Shown here piece after piece: positions 16,941-26,984 of a DNA stretch of 64,000 nt. The notes under the pieces were generated by a model. The model was not told the origin of the DNA, did not search any database, and saw nothing but the letters and a program-made list of their open reading frames with translations. This stretch comes from Alteromonadaceae bacterium M269. Its GTDB lineage: Bacteria; Pseudomonadota; Gammaproteobacteria; Enterobacterales; Alteromonadaceae. The translations under genes were made by a program, and so were the position numbers. How positions within the stretch are numbered: the first letter of the stretch is position 1; every line of letters starts with the position of its first letter. Location: the NCBI GenBank assembly GCA_004353515.1, contig SMNZ01000003.1:62001-126000 (forward strand). The letters are read 5' to 3'.

Positions 16941-19193
16941 GTGAAATTGTTGAAACTATCTGCAGCCGTTGCAGTTGCGCTAGCAACACAAAATGTTGCC
17001 TTTGCTGCTAATGAAGAAGCCAGTGCTGAAGAGAGCGCTGTTGAGCGTATTACGATAACCGGACAAGTTCTATACAATGATCAGGTTACCGCACTAAAAA
17101 CGCCAACACCTATTCTTGATGTACCACAGTCACTGTCTGTTACAACTGCTGAAGATATTATTAAACAAGGTTTTGATAGCATTGGCGATATCGTTTTGTA
17201 TACACCTGGTGTAACTCAGTCACAAGGTGAAGGCCACCGTGATGCTATCGTTATTCGCGGTGTGCGCACAACAGCTGACTTCTTTGTCGATGGTGTTCGT
17301 GATGATGTTCAATATTATCGCTCACTTTATAACCTAGAGCAGGTAGAAGTACTTCGTGGGCCTAATGCACTTTTCTTTGGTCGCGGTGGTACAGGCGGTA
17401 TTATTAACCGTGTCACTAAGAAAGCTGTTATTGGCGAGAACTTTGGAACTTACCTTGGTGCTTTAGATACGTTTGGTGCGGGCACAATTCAGCTAGACGG
17501 TAACTTCGCGGTGAATGACAAAGCCGCTTTCCGCATCAATGGTTATTATGAAGGGTTGGATAATCACCGCGATTTCTTCAATGGTGACCGTTTCGGTATT
17601 AACCCGACTGCTTTCTTCGAACTGTCTGATAACACAACATTAAATGTGTCATACGAATACATCGATAATGAACGCTTTATTGACCGAGGGATTCCTTCAG
17701 GTTCTGATGGTAGACCAGCAAGAGAGCTTGATGATATTACGTTCGCTGATCCTGAATTCAATACTGCGACAGTAGAAGCACATATCTTTCGTGCTAACCT
17801 AACACATGATTTCAATGATAACCTGAAAGGTAACTTTGCAGCTACTTACAGTGACTTCGATAAACTATATGCGAACTTGTTCCCTGTTAGTTTTAATGAA
17901 GAAACTAACATAGTTGAAATCGATGGTTATGTTGATACCACGCAACGTGAAAACGTCACCTTGTCAGCAAACTTGGTTGGTGCATTTACAACGGGTAAGT
18001 TTAACCATACTTTTGTTATTGGTGGTGAATACTTAGACACAAGAAACAACAATGATCGTTTTAATGCACGTTTTGATAGTATCGATATACGCGATGAGCC
18101 CGGAAGGCGCACCGATATCGAACGTTTTTTAGCGACAGATCCTTTAAACTTTAGAGGTGGTGTTGGCGTCAATTCATCTGGCAATGAGACAACAGTAGAC
18201 TTCATAACGAACCTTAATGATGATACTGAAGCTGATGTTGAGGTGTTTTCAGCCTTCATTCAAGATGAAATTGAAGTTGCACCATGGCTTGATGTTGTGC
18301 TGGGCTTACGTTTTGATCAATTCGACATTCGTGTAGATAATATTCGTACACTAATACAGCAAGGCGTAAGAGATATTACAAGTCGTACAGACTCTGAAGT
18401 GTCACCTCGAGTAGGCTTTGTTCTTAAACCTCAAGAGAATGTTTCATTCTACGGTAGCTTTAGTGAGAGCTTTTTGCCACGAAGTGGTGGGCAGTTTGCT
18501 GATCTTCCAGATAATCCAAATACGCCTAATGATGACCGGCTTGATCCGAACACATCTGAAAACCTAGAGTTTGGTGTTAAATGGGACTTCGCGGAAAGAC
18601 TTAGTTTAACAGCTGCTGTTTTCCAAATTGAGCAGAGTTCACCTCAGGTTGCGGCGCCGACCATCGATCCTGGTACTAACATCATCGTTGATGAAAATGC
18701 TGGTCAGTTAGCGGTTGTTGATTCTGAAATAGATGGCTTCGAATTGCAGGTACAAGGGCAGATTACCGATTGGTGGTATCTGTCAGCCGGTTATAGCTAC
18801 CTTGATGGTGATCAGGTTGCTACAAGTAATGTTCTTGATGACAACGGTAACCTCGTTATCGCTCAGGGACAAGAAAACGGCCTTAGACTGAGAGAATTGC
18901 CAGAAAATACAGCGAATATTTGGAATAACTTTAATGTGACGCCTAAGCTAGATCTTGGCATTGGTTTGACATATCAAGATGAAAGTTTTGCAGATAATGG
19001 TAATAATACGACACTGCCTTCATTCGTCCGTGTTGATGCTGCTGCATACTATACATTGAATGAGAAAATTCGCCTTCAACTGAATGTTGAAAACTTGTTT
19101 GATCGTGAATACTTCCCTAACTCGCATACGTCAAACAACATCACGGTTGGTGCGCCAGCTAATGCAAGACTTTCTGTTATTGGTCGTTTCTAA
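16941..19193 (+). CDS. TonB-dependent siderophore receptor (Fiu-like)
   Basis: A 750-residue outer-membrane receptor. It has a signal peptide ending in AFA, a TonB-box-like VERITITG near residues 33-40, the plug domain (PQSLSVTTAEDIIKQ, VIRGVRTTADFFVDGVRDD, LEQVEVLRGPNALFFGRGGTGGIINRVTK), and a 22-strand barrel ending in ARLSVIGRF. The plug pattern is that of catecholate or related siderophore receptors such as Fiu. The start is GTG with AGGAAG upstream. A Fur-like box stands in the promoter. No ABC importer or siderophore synthesis genes are nearby. Confidence 0.92.
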   Translation: MKLLKLSAAVAVALATQNVAFAANEEASAEESAVERITITGQVLYNDQVTALKTPTPILDVPQSLSVTTAEDIIKQGFDSIGDIVLYTPGVTQSQGEGHRDAIVIRGVRTTADFFVDGVRDDVQYYRSLYNLEQVEVLRGPNALFFGRGGTGGIINRVTKKAVIGENFGTYLGALDTFGAGTIQLDGNFAVNDKAAFRINGYYEGLDNHRDFFNGDRFGINPTAFFELSDNTTLNVSYEYIDNERFIDRGIPSGSDGRPARELDDITFADPEFNTATVEAHIFRANLTHDFNDNLKGNFAATYSDFDKLYANLFPVSFNEETNIVEIDGYVDTTQRENVTLSANLVGAFTTGKFNHTFVIGGEYLDTRNNNDRFNARFDSIDIRDEPGRRTDIERFLATDPLNFRGGVGVNSSGNETTVDFITNLNDDTEADVEVFSAFIQDEIEVAPWLDVVLGLRFDQFDIRVDNIRTLIQQGVRDITSRTDSEVSPRVGFVLKPQENVSFYGSFSESFLPRSGGQFADLPDNPNTPNDDRLDPNTSENLEFGVKWDFAERLSLTAAVFQIEQSSPQVAAPTIDPGTNIIVDENAGQLAVVDSEIDGFELQVQGQITDWWYLSAGYSYLDGDQVATSNVLDDNGNLVIAQGQENGLRLRELPENTANIWNNFNVTPKLDLGIGLTYQDESFADNGNNTTLPSFVRVDAAAYYTLNEKIRLQLNVENLFDREYFPNSHTSNNITVGAPANARLSVIGRF

Positions 19194-19237
19194 CGGGTAA
19201 ATATACCCCTTCTAAATCCTGGTTTGATTGAACCGTT

Positions 19238-19264
19238 AAACAGCGCAAGGAAGCGCTGTTTTTG
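19238..19264 (+). terminator. Intrinsic terminator
   Basis: AAACAGCGC (19238-19246) pairs with GCGCTGTTT (19253-19261) around AAGGAA, followed by T-rich DNA. It ends the siderophore receptor transcript. Confidence 0.85.
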
Positions 19265-19302
19265 TTTGTCCCGTATGTTCCTTCCTTTTGTTACCCAAAT
19301 TC

Positions 19303-19540
19303 CTATATAAGTTGCGCTTATGCGAATAGCGATAAATTAGGGGGTTCTTCGGGGATGAATCCTGCTCCTACAGAGTTTTCCAAATAGTAGGAGCTGCGCT
19401 TGCGCGCGAATAGTGAAGAATTATGAGGTTCTTCGCGGACGAATCTTGCTTCTGCAGGGTTTTTCAAATGGTAGGAGCTGTGCTTGCGCGCGAATAGTGA
19501 TGAATTATGAGATTCTTCGCGAATAAATCCTGCTCCTACA
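19303..19540. repeat. REP-like tandem array, about three units with 84-bp period
   Basis: Units begin at 19387 and 19471 with GTAGGAGCTGYGCTTGCGCG, exactly 84 bases apart, and a diverged unit precedes them near 19303. Each also carries the inverted sister GCTCCTAC-type core (GGATGAATCCTGCTCCTAC and similar). GTAGGAGC cores with GCTTGCGCGCGA stems are characteristic of REP elements in Pseudomonas-like bacteria. Low-level divergence between units suggests an old array. From 19541 to 19797 nothing further is recognised apart from the presumed promoter of the peptidase. Confidence 0.75.
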
Positions 19541-19809
19541 TTATGACTTATCTTCAATGTTGTATCGCATATGTCAACAAGCCTAGATCACGGTATATTC
19601 ATCGTAGTGTTGCTTTATTCAGGAATCTAAAGCGTTAGTCTATGTCGCCGCTTTTTACTGGGTGCGCTTTATCTACAGTAAATTACGCCGCACAGACAAT
19701 AAAAAACATAAGATTGTGTCGTGCTTTGTGATATTGGGTTTCCGTTTATCCCCTTGAAATCAAGTGAGTATCTCGAAGAGCTTCATGGTCTTAAAAATTG
19801 GAAAACAAC

Positions 19810-21903
19810 ATGAAACGACTGCTCCTCTCTATTGCTATTAGCACGGCACTTTTTGCCTGTGGTAATTCTGAAGTTAATGAATCAACTCAATCTCAGCCTG
19901 CAACGCCAGCGGCTGCTCCAGAATCGGCTAAAGCTGAACTAGGAAGCTTTGGTATTGAGCTTGATGTCAGAGATCTTAACGTTGCTCCGGGTGACGACTT
20001 TTTCCGTTATGCGGGTGGTAAATGGTTAAGTGAATTTGAGATTCCCTCTGACCGAACAACTTTTGGCGCCTTTACTATTTTAAGGCAGCGCACAGAAGAG
20101 CGCGTTAAGGCGATATTTGATGATCTGTTAGCGTCCAATCCAGCTCAAGGTACTTTGGAAGGTAAGATAGCTAACTATTTCACGAGCTATATGAATGCCG
20201 ACAAAGTTAATGAATTAGGTATTTCGCCTCTTCGCCCATTGTTGGTCAATATTGCAAATATAGAAACACGCAAAGACTTGATTGATGCTTTAGGTCGCTC
20301 AGGAACTGATAGAACATCTTCTCCTATCGGTGTTTTTATTGGTGTGGATCGTAAGGACCCGAATCGCTACATGGTGAATATGGGACACGGTGGCTTAGGG
20401 TTACCTGATAAGTCTTACTACTTACAAGATTCAGAGAGGTTTCAAAAAATCAGAGCTGCTTATGAGCTTCACATAGCACAAATGCTCGGTTTTGCTGGTA
20501 TCGAAAATACTGAAGAGAAAGCGAAGCGCATTATGGCGCTAGAAACCAAGATTGCTGAACAGCATTGGAGCCGCGCTGATCGTCGTAACCGCGACAAGAC
20601 CTATAATCCTTATACAGTGAGTTCGCTGAAAAAAGAATTTCCTGAACTAGATTGGGATACATTCCTGGCAGGGACTGGTCTCCCTGAATTTAAAGATTTA
20701 AATGTTGGGCAACCTAGTGCTTTCGCTGCACTTATAGATCTGATGAATACGGTTCCAGTAGAAGATTGGAGAGCTTATCTGAATTATCACGCTATCAGTA
20801 ATCATGCAGGACTATTGTCTGATGAAATCAGTGATGCCAATTTCGAATTTTATGGTAAGACGCTGCGTGGGCAACCAGAACAACGTGAGCGTTGGACGAG
20901 AGCTGTTCAACAAGTGGCCGGCCGTGGTAATACTCTAGGTGAGGCTGTTGGTAAAATCTATGTCGACAGACACTTTAAAGCTGATGCTAAACGCCAGATG
21001 GATGACTTAGTTGAGAACCTGCGAGTTGCTCTAGGACAACGTATCGACAACTTGAGCTGGATGAGTGATACCACCAAGAGAGAAGCACACGAAAAACTCT
21101 CTACTTTCGATCCGAAGATTGGTTACCCCGATGAGTGGAAAGATGTTTCAAGTATTGAGCTAAAAGCTGATGACTTATTTGGCAATGTGAAGCGTGTTCG
21201 TGAATTCTATACTAACCGTTCAATAGCTCGCTTGAATCAACCGACAAATAAAATTGAATGGGGACGTAATACACCTCAAACAGTTAATGCGACATACAAT
21301 CCTGCCTTTAACCAAATTACTTTCCCGGCAGGTATTTTACAACCACCATTCTTTGACCCGGCAGCAGACCCTGCTGTGAACTATGGAGCTATTGGAGCAG
21401 TTATTGGTCACGAGATGGGACATGGCTTTGATGACCAAGGTTCTAAGTCTGATGCCTACGGTATTCAACGCAACTGGTGGACTGACGAAGATCGTGCCAA
21501 GTTTGAACAAAAGGCAACCGCGCTCGCTGAGCAGTACAATGGCTACGAGCCAGTACCAGGCAACTTTGTTGATGGTCGTTTTACGTTAGGTGAGAACATT
21601 GGTGACTTAGGTGGTTTGTCTATGGCATACCATGCGTACAAGTTGTCACTTAACGGAAAGGAAGCACCCGTACTTGACGGTTTAACAGGGGATCAACGCT
21701 TCTTCCTTGCTTGGGCTCAAGTATGGCGTGCAAAAGCTAGAGAAGCCGCGACACTTGCTCGCTTAAAGTCTGACCCGCATTCACCTGCTGAGTATCGCGT
21801 TAATGGTGTAGTAAGAAACATTGATGAATGGTACGAAGCCTTCAACGTTCAGCCAGATCACGAGCTTTATTTGCCACCAGAAGAGCGTGTGAGAATCTGG
21901 TAA
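19810..21903 (+). CDS. M13-family zinc metallopeptidase, lipoprotein
   Basis: A 697-residue neprilysin/PepO-type peptidase. The lipobox LFAC with C17 follows a signal sequence, so it is an envelope lipoprotein facing the periplasm. The zinc site is H534-E-M-G-H538, and the third ligand lies in GENIGDLGGL about 60 residues later. The HHxS-type substrate segments (NATYNPAFNQITFPAGILQPPFF) match the family. M13 enzymes cut short peptides. Start at the ATG 19810; an upstream TTG adds four residues. Confidence 0.93.
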   Translation: MKRLLLSIAISTALFACGNSEVNESTQSQPATPAAAPESAKAELGSFGIELDVRDLNVAPGDDFFRYAGGKWLSEFEIPSDRTTFGAFTILRQRTEERVKAIFDDLLASNPAQGTLEGKIANYFTSYMNADKVNELGISPLRPLLVNIANIETRKDLIDALGRSGTDRTSSPIGVFIGVDRKDPNRYMVNMGHGGLGLPDKSYYLQDSERFQKIRAAYELHIAQMLGFAGIENTEEKAKRIMALETKIAEQHWSRADRRNRDKTYNPYTVSSLKKEFPELDWDTFLAGTGLPEFKDLNVGQPSAFAALIDLMNTVPVEDWRAYLNYHAISNHAGLLSDEISDANFEFYGKTLRGQPEQRERWTRAVQQVAGRGNTLGEAVGKIYVDRHFKADAKRQMDDLVENLRVALGQRIDNLSWMSDTTKREAHEKLSTFDPKIGYPDEWKDVSSIELKADDLFGNVKRVREFYTNRSIARLNQPTNKIEWGRNTPQTVNATYNPAFNQITFPAGILQPPFFDPAADPAVNYGAIGAVIGHEMGHGFDDQGSKSDAYGIQRNWWTDEDRAKFEQKATALAEQYNGYEPVPGNFVDGRFTLGENIGDLGGLSMAYHAYKLSLNGKEAPVLDGLTGDQRFFLAWAQVWRAKAREAATLARLKSDPHSPAEYRVNGVVRNIDEWYEAFNVQPDHELYLPPEERVRIW

Positions 21904-21927
21904 TTATATAGAGTTAGATCACTTTCT

Positions 21928-21954
21928 AAAGCCACTCAATAGAGTGGCTTTTTT
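21928..21954 (+). terminator. Intrinsic terminator
   Basis: AAAGCCACTC (21928-21937) pairs with GAGTGGCTTT (21942-21951) around AATA, with a T-run after it. It ends the M13 peptidase transcript. Confidence 0.9.
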
Positions 21955-22236
21955 GTATACAGCAAAGATCAATATGCTCTCGTTTATCGACTTGTTGTTT
22001 ATCTCATCCCTCAAAAATAAACCATGTGGCTGTGATAATTTTGAAGGCTCCATTGGGGAATTTTATGATTTACCGGTATTGGATGGTTATTTAAATTACC
22101 GATTCAACACATGTTGTAACATCTATAACAGCCCTTTAGTTACTCATCTTATTAAATCTACCGCTAATGGAATTAAACTTTTGTTGTCATCGCCTCGACC
22201 TATATTTGAGATCAAACAAATTAGTACGCGATTATC
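21955..22236. other. AT-rich intergenic region upstream of the RND permease gene
   Basis: This stretch holds a reading frame of about 100 codons that has no ribosome site, no recognisable domain and overlaps the next gene, so I do not call it a gene. It must hold the RND promoter, but I cannot mark a convincing -35/-10 pair. Confidence 0.4.
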
Positions 22237-25200
22237 ATGGATATTACAAAAGCTGCATTAAAAAATGCCTCCGGTGTTTCCATTGTTGTAGGCATTATTG
22301 TTTTTCTCGGCTTATTTAGCTTATACAAATTACCTATCCAACTTTTCCCAGACATAGAGCGTCCTCGTATCTCTATTCAAACCTCATGGCGCGCTGCATC
22401 GCCACAAGAAATTGAGTCGGAAATTATTGAACCTCAAGAAGAAGTGCTACAAGGAATGCCGGGCGTAACTTCTATGAGTGCTTGGGCGAACCAAGGCGGC
22501 GCCTGGATTAACTTGGAGTTTGGTCTCGAAACGGATATGCAAAGTGCGCTGATCGAAGTCATTAGCCGCATGAATAGAATTCCTCCGTTACCGCGGGACG
22601 CACTGTCTCCCAATATCACGCTTGCAGGGCAAGGTGGTGATGCACCGGCTTTGATTTACTTTTTTATGCAGAAACTGCCAGGTAACGAGAATAATATCGA
22701 TCAATACGTAACATTTTTTGACGATGTGATCAGGCCTCAGATAGAAGCTATTCCTGGTGTCTCAAGGGCGCAGGTTCAGAGTGGTGTCGGTGGTTCGGAA
22801 GAGTTCCAGATTGTTTTTGACCCTTACCGAGCGGCTGAGCTTGGGATTGATTTAACCAACATATCGCAATTACTAGGTTCAGCAAATGATGTATCGGGAG
22901 GTTTTGTTGATGTAGGCCGACGTAAGTATACCCTTCGCTTTGAAGGCAAGTATGCCCCTCAAGATATGAAGAACCTTATACTCGAATGGCGTGATGGTAG
23001 TCCGATTACCTTAGGTGATATTGCACAAATCAGAATCCAAAGAGCGGACGGTTCTAATGCCAGTGTACAGAACGGTAACCCAGCGTTATCAATACGTATA
23101 GACAGAGAGAATAATGCGAATGTTCTAGCCACCTTGGAAGTGGTTAAAAATAAAGTTGAAGAATTGAACGCAGAAGTGTTGGCTCCAAGGAAGCTGACGA
23201 TGGCTCAGTCTTTTGACGCGTCAGTTTTTATCTATCGTGCAATCAATCTAGTGACTAGTAACCTAGTTGCTGGTGTGTTGCTGGCTATTGCCATTTTGTG
23301 GTGGTTTATGCGCCAAGCCAGGGCGACACTGATAGTTGCGTTAGCTATTCCCATCTCTTTACTCAGTACTTTTGTTGTTCTCCAAATAACAGGACGCTCT
23401 TTAAATGTTATTTCTCTGGCGGGGTTAGCCTTTGCCGTGGGTATGGTTCTCGATGCCGCCATTGTTGTTCTAGAAAACATTGTGAGGCACCGAAAAAATA
23501 TTGGTGACAATGTTGAAGCTGCTCAACAAGCAACAAGTCAGGTATTTGGCGCCTTGCTAGCGTCAACAGCAACAACGGTAGCGATCTTTATCCCTGTCAT
23601 TTTCCTGAAAGACGTGGAAGGGCAGTTGTTTGCTGATTTAGCGCTTACAATTGCTATCGCTGTTTTTATTTCCTTTATTGTGGCGGTTTCAATTTTGCCA
23701 GTGGCAGCGAGTCGGTGGTTACAAAAAGACTTGCCACCTGACCAGTTGGAGCCTGTTTGGCAGAAGATTGCTCACTGTGTAATGAAGATCTCGTCTACAC
23801 AAAAGAAACGTCTGATTACTGTTGTTATCTTAATGTCTGTTCCATTAAGTGCGACTTATTTGCTAATGCCTAAGTTAGACTACTTGCCGCCGGTTAAACG
23901 TGATGCCGTTGATGCGTTTTTCAACTTCCCTCCTGGAGCTAGTGACGAATTTATCCAAGAAGAGGTGGTGAGTTTAGTTGTTGAAAGATTACAGCCTTAT
24001 ATGGATGGTGAGAAAGAACCAGCACTTAAAAATTACTATGTGATTACCTGGCCAAATGGCGGAACTATAGGTATTCGAGCTAAAGACCAGAGTAAGGTGA
24101 AGGAGCTTGAAGAAGTTGTTAAAAGTGAGATCTTAAAAGATCTGCCCGACACACAAGCTTTTGCTCAACAAGGGAATTTGTTCGGAGGTTTTGGTAATGG
24201 TAGAAGTATTGCTGTTCATTTGCAGGCAACAGATCAAGAAGCTTTGACTATAGCTGCCCAAGCGGGAATGGATGTCTTGAGAGAAACTTTCCCTGGCGCA
24301 AATGTTAGAGCCAATCCAAATCTTGAGCAATCCGAACCAGAAATTCGTTTGACCCCCAATGATGCGCGCATGATGGAAGTCGGCTTGGATAGACCTCGTG
24401 TTGCCAACCTCGTTAGAGCGATGGGAGATGGTATGTATGTCGGGGAATACTTTGACGGCATTAAACGCATGAATATCATATTCCGTTCTGAGCAATGGTC
24501 TGATCCAGAACAACTGGCTGTTATGCCGATTACGACGCCCAGCGGCGAGGTTGTGCAACTTGGCGACTTAGTTGGGTTGGAGCGTGCTGTAGGGCCCAGT
24601 CAATTGCAGCGTGTTGAACGCCGCCGTACGTTAACGCTCTCTGTTAATCCTCCTGAAAATATGTCTCTTGAAGAAGCTATGACCTTAATTAAGGAAGAAG
24701 CTGAGCCTAAAATATTAGCCCTTATGCCTGCTGGTGGCGCCATTAATTATGGAGGCAGTGCCGATAGCTTGAGTAAAACCGTAGCCACTATGAGTCAGAA
24801 CTTCCTGTTTGCCATGGGACTGCTATTTGTGTTGATGGCGGGGCTGTTTAAGTCTTTGAAAGACAGCATGATGGTTGTACTCAGTATTCCTTTGGCAACT
24901 GTAGGCGGTGTGGTCAGTATTAGGCTATTAAACATGGTCAACTTCCAACCCATGGATTTACTGACCATGATTGGCTTTATTATTTTGCTAGGGCTGGTCG
25001 TTAACAACGCTATCCTTCTTGTGCATCAGACTCGTAATGGTGAGTCTGAAGGTTTAAGCAGACGGGATGCAGTGCATCAAGCGTTGTTGTTTAGGCTTAG
25101 ACCTATTTTCATGAGCACTCTGACATCTATTTTTGGCATGTTGCCGCTATTGTTAATGCCGGGTGCAGGCAGCGTTATTTATCGAGGCCTCGCTGCCGTT

Positions 25201-25353
25201 ATTGTGGGTGGTATGAGTGTTAGCACCTTATTCACCCTTATCTTATTACCGACTTTATTACAGTTACGATTCACTCGAGAAGCCCAAGCACCTGTTCCCG
25301 CAGGAGGTCTTAATAACGCCGTGAAAAGTCAGAGACAGTTAGACAAATTTTGA
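22237..25353 (+). CDS. RND efflux permease (HAE1/AcrB-like)
   Basis: A 1038-residue inner-membrane pump with the 12-helix RND layout: one N-terminal helix (VVGIIVFLGLFSLYKLP), porter domain, helices 2-6 with ALAIPISLLSTFVVLQITGRSLNVISLAGLAFAVGMVLDAAIVVLENI (containing the proton-relay aspartates), then the mirrored second half with NNAILLVHQTRNG. It exports small molecules with an adaptor and an outer-membrane channel. The ATG at 22237 has no clear ribosome site. The adaptor gene follows 42 bases later. No TolC-type gene is adjacent, so an unlinked channel would be needed. Confidence 0.93.
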   Translation: MDITKAALKNASGVSIVVGIIVFLGLFSLYKLPIQLFPDIERPRISIQTSWRAASPQEIESEIIEPQEEVLQGMPGVTSMSAWANQGGAWINLEFGLETDMQSALIEVISRMNRIPPLPRDALSPNITLAGQGGDAPALIYFFMQKLPGNENNIDQYVTFFDDVIRPQIEAIPGVSRAQVQSGVGGSEEFQIVFDPYRAAELGIDLTNISQLLGSANDVSGGFVDVGRRKYTLRFEGKYAPQDMKNLILEWRDGSPITLGDIAQIRIQRADGSNASVQNGNPALSIRIDRENNANVLATLEVVKNKVEELNAEVLAPRKLTMAQSFDASVFIYRAINLVTSNLVAGVLLAIAILWWFMRQARATLIVALAIPISLLSTFVVLQITGRSLNVISLAGLAFAVGMVLDAAIVVLENIVRHRKNIGDNVEAAQQATSQVFGALLASTATTVAIFIPVIFLKDVEGQLFADLALTIAIAVFISFIVAVSILPVAASRWLQKDLPPDQLEPVWQKIAHCVMKISSTQKKRLITVVILMSVPLSATYLLMPKLDYLPPVKRDAVDAFFNFPPGASDEFIQEEVVSLVVERLQPYMDGEKEPALKNYYVITWPNGGTIGIRAKDQSKVKELEEVVKSEILKDLPDTQAFAQQGNLFGGFGNGRSIAVHLQATDQEALTIAAQAGMDVLRETFPGANVRANPNLEQSEPEIRLTPNDARMMEVGLDRPRVANLVRAMGDGMYVGEYFDGIKRMNIIFRSEQWSDPEQLAVMPITTPSGEVVQLGDLVGLERAVGPSQLQRVERRRTLTLSVNPPENMSLEEAMTLIKEEAEPKILALMPAGGAINYGGSADSLSKTVATMSQNFLFAMGLLFVLMAGLFKSLKDSMMVVLSIPLATVGGVVSIRLLNMVNFQPMDLLTMIGFIILLGLVVNNAILLVHQTRNGESEGLSRRDAVHQALLFRLRPIFMSTLTSIFGMLPLLLMPGAGSVIYRGLAAVIVGGMSVSTLFTLILLPTLLQLRFTREAQAPVPAGGLNNAVKSQRQLDKF

Positions 25354-25395
25354 TATGAGAGAGCACCCAAGTTTGAGGTGTGAAGGATTAAACAG

Positions 25396-26457
25396 ATGAA
25401 AAAAATAAGCCTAGCACTAGTGATGTTGTCAACAAGTATCGTTGTTGCTCAGGAAACCCCTCCGGAGCCGCCTCCGGTTTTGGTTGAAGTTGAGAGTGTG
25501 CAATCCGAACGAATTTCTGAGCAGGTTTGGGTTTCTGGCACCGTGGTTAGTCGCACAGATTCTAATATAGCCTCTGAGGTTGCTGGAAGAGTGACATGGA
25601 TGGCGGATGTTGGTGATTTAGTTGAAGAAGGTGAGGTGCTTGCCAAATTAGATGATCAACGACTTTTGCTAGAGAAGGAGCAGAATCTCGCCAATATTGC
25701 TCGTTGGCAATCATCTGTGACCTTGTTGACCCGTAAGCAAGAACGTTTCAGTCAAATGGCGAAGAGCAACGCAGCCTCTCGTGATGAATTAGATCAGGTT
25801 CTGTCTGATCTTGAAGTAGCGAAACAGGAGCTTGCTCAAGCAGAAATCAATAAGAAACTGACGGATTACCGCTTATCGCAAACACAGGTGAGAGCGCCTT
25901 TTAAAGCGCTTGTTGTTGAGCGCTTGCAGAGCCCCGGAGAGTACACTGCTGTAGGGGCTGATATGTTGAGAATAGTTGATACATCTAGTGTCGAAGCGAG
26001 TGTTCGAGCGCCGTTATCCGCAGTGCCTTATATTGCGAGTGGTATGCCAGTAAAAGTGAAACACAACACTGTCGAAAAAGAACAACTTATTCGCACCATA
26101 GTACCTGTTGGTAACGCTGTCTCTAGGATGATGGAAGTTAGAGTGTCACTTGCTTCAGGAGACTTTGCTATCGGTAGTGCTGTGCGTGTTGCCTTACCTC
26201 ATAGTGAGTTTTATCAGGCAATGACAGTGCCGAGAGATGCTTTGGTTCTGCGCAAAGCAGGAACTTTCGTGTATTTGGTTGATGATGCCAATGTAGCTCA
26301 TCAAATTCCTGTTCAAACTGGCATAGGCGTTGGTTCTCGTATCGAAGTGAATGGTGAGCTTGACGATAATATGCCTGTCGTTATTCGTGGTGCCGAGCGT
26401 TTAAGAGAAGGGCAAAAAGTGCGTTATGAGCAAAATGCGGAAATAGCTAGACGCTAA
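25396..26457 (+). CDS. RND efflux periplasmic adaptor subunit
   Basis: A 353-residue membrane-fusion protein with signal peptide (cleavage near VVAQ). The halves of the lipoyl domain are visible (SNIASEVAGRVTWMADVGDLVEEGEVLAKLDDQ and LSQTQVRAPFKALVVERL), joined by a coiled-coil hairpin (about residues 88-150). The beta-barrel and membrane-proximal domains follow (VPRDALVLRKAGTFVYLVD, QTGIGVGSRIEVNGEL). It links the upstream permease to an outer channel. Having the adaptor after the permease is the reverse of most AcrAB operons. AAGGA lies 10 bases before the ATG. Confidence 0.92.
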   Translation: MKKISLALVMLSTSIVVAQETPPEPPPVLVEVESVQSERISEQVWVSGTVVSRTDSNIASEVAGRVTWMADVGDLVEEGEVLAKLDDQRLLLEKEQNLANIARWQSSVTLLTRKQERFSQMAKSNAASRDELDQVLSDLEVAKQELAQAEINKKLTDYRLSQTQVRAPFKALVVERLQSPGEYTAVGADMLRIVDTSSVEASVRAPLSAVPYIASGMPVKVKHNTVEKEQLIRTIVPVGNAVSRMMEVRVSLASGDFAIGSAVRVALPHSEFYQAMTVPRDALVLRKAGTFVYLVDDANVAHQIPVQTGIGVGSRIEVNGELDDNMPVVIRGAERLREGQKVRYEQNAEIARR

Positions 26458-26468
26458 GAGCTATTTAA

Positions 26469-26511
26469 GGCACCTTTATTAACACCCTTTAGTGAGTGAT
26501 ATAAAGGTGCC
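26469..26511. terminator. Long hairpin after the RND genes
   Basis: GGCACCTTTAT (26469-26479) pairs with ATAAAGGTGCC (26501-26511) around a 21-base loop. It could stop or stabilise the RND transcript. No T-run follows, so its terminator role is uncertain. Confidence 0.5.
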
Positions 26512-26514
26512 GCT

Positions 26515-26957
26515 ATCAGATCGATTAAAATTGGTTTTCCTCTTGTCGGGCTCTTAGTCATGAGCATTGGAGGCTATCTGGCATTTCAGATTTTTGCGTT
26601 TCATGAACAGGCACAACAAGTGACTGGATAGGTTGATCCAGATTAGCGAGTCTGTATCTCATAAGGGATCTTATACCTATAGTCCGATAGTTTCATTTCA
26701 AACACTAGATCAGCAAAAAATTATCTTTCAGCCGAGAACGAGTTCTAGCTCATTAGGATTTGAGGTTGGTGATATAGTGAATGTGTCATACCTGCCATCC
26801 AATCCTAAAGAAGCTAAAATTGATGAGTGGCGTTTTGTTTGGTTTTTTGCCAGCAACTTTTATCGGATTGGGAGGCGTTTTCTTCCTAATAGGACTACTC
26901 GTCGCTTATTTAGATAGACCTCAAAAAAGTAAGTCCTCCAAAAAGCGCTCGAGGTAA
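26515..26957 (+). pseudogene. DUF3592 family gene with frame breaks
   Basis: Three reading frames together spell a DUF3592 membrane protein. Frame one gives a hydrophobic start (LVGLLVMSIGGYLAFQIF, then FHEQAQQVTG) ending at a TAG at 26629-26631. Frame two gives YTYSPIVSFQTLDQQKIIF, then GFEVGDIVNVSYLPSNPKEAKIDEW. Frame three gives the second membrane helix (PATFIGLGGVFFLIGLL) and a basic tail, ending with TAA at 26955-26957. A normal start codon for the first part is also missing. Two frame changes make this a decayed gene unless the sequence has errors. Confidence 0.75.
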
Positions 26958-26984
26958 TGAGTTAGTTGATGTATTTGGAAACGT

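Noticed and set aside
19318-19557. A minus-strand frame of 79 codons inside the REP array, with a repeating protein pattern
   Set aside because: The repeating residues (such as NSSLFARK) only reflect the 84-bp DNA repeat, which is a multiple of three; no ribosome site.
21944-22261. A plus-strand frame of 105 codons between the M13 peptidase and RND genes
   Set aside because: It overlaps the terminator and the RND start, has no ribosome site and no recognisable domain.
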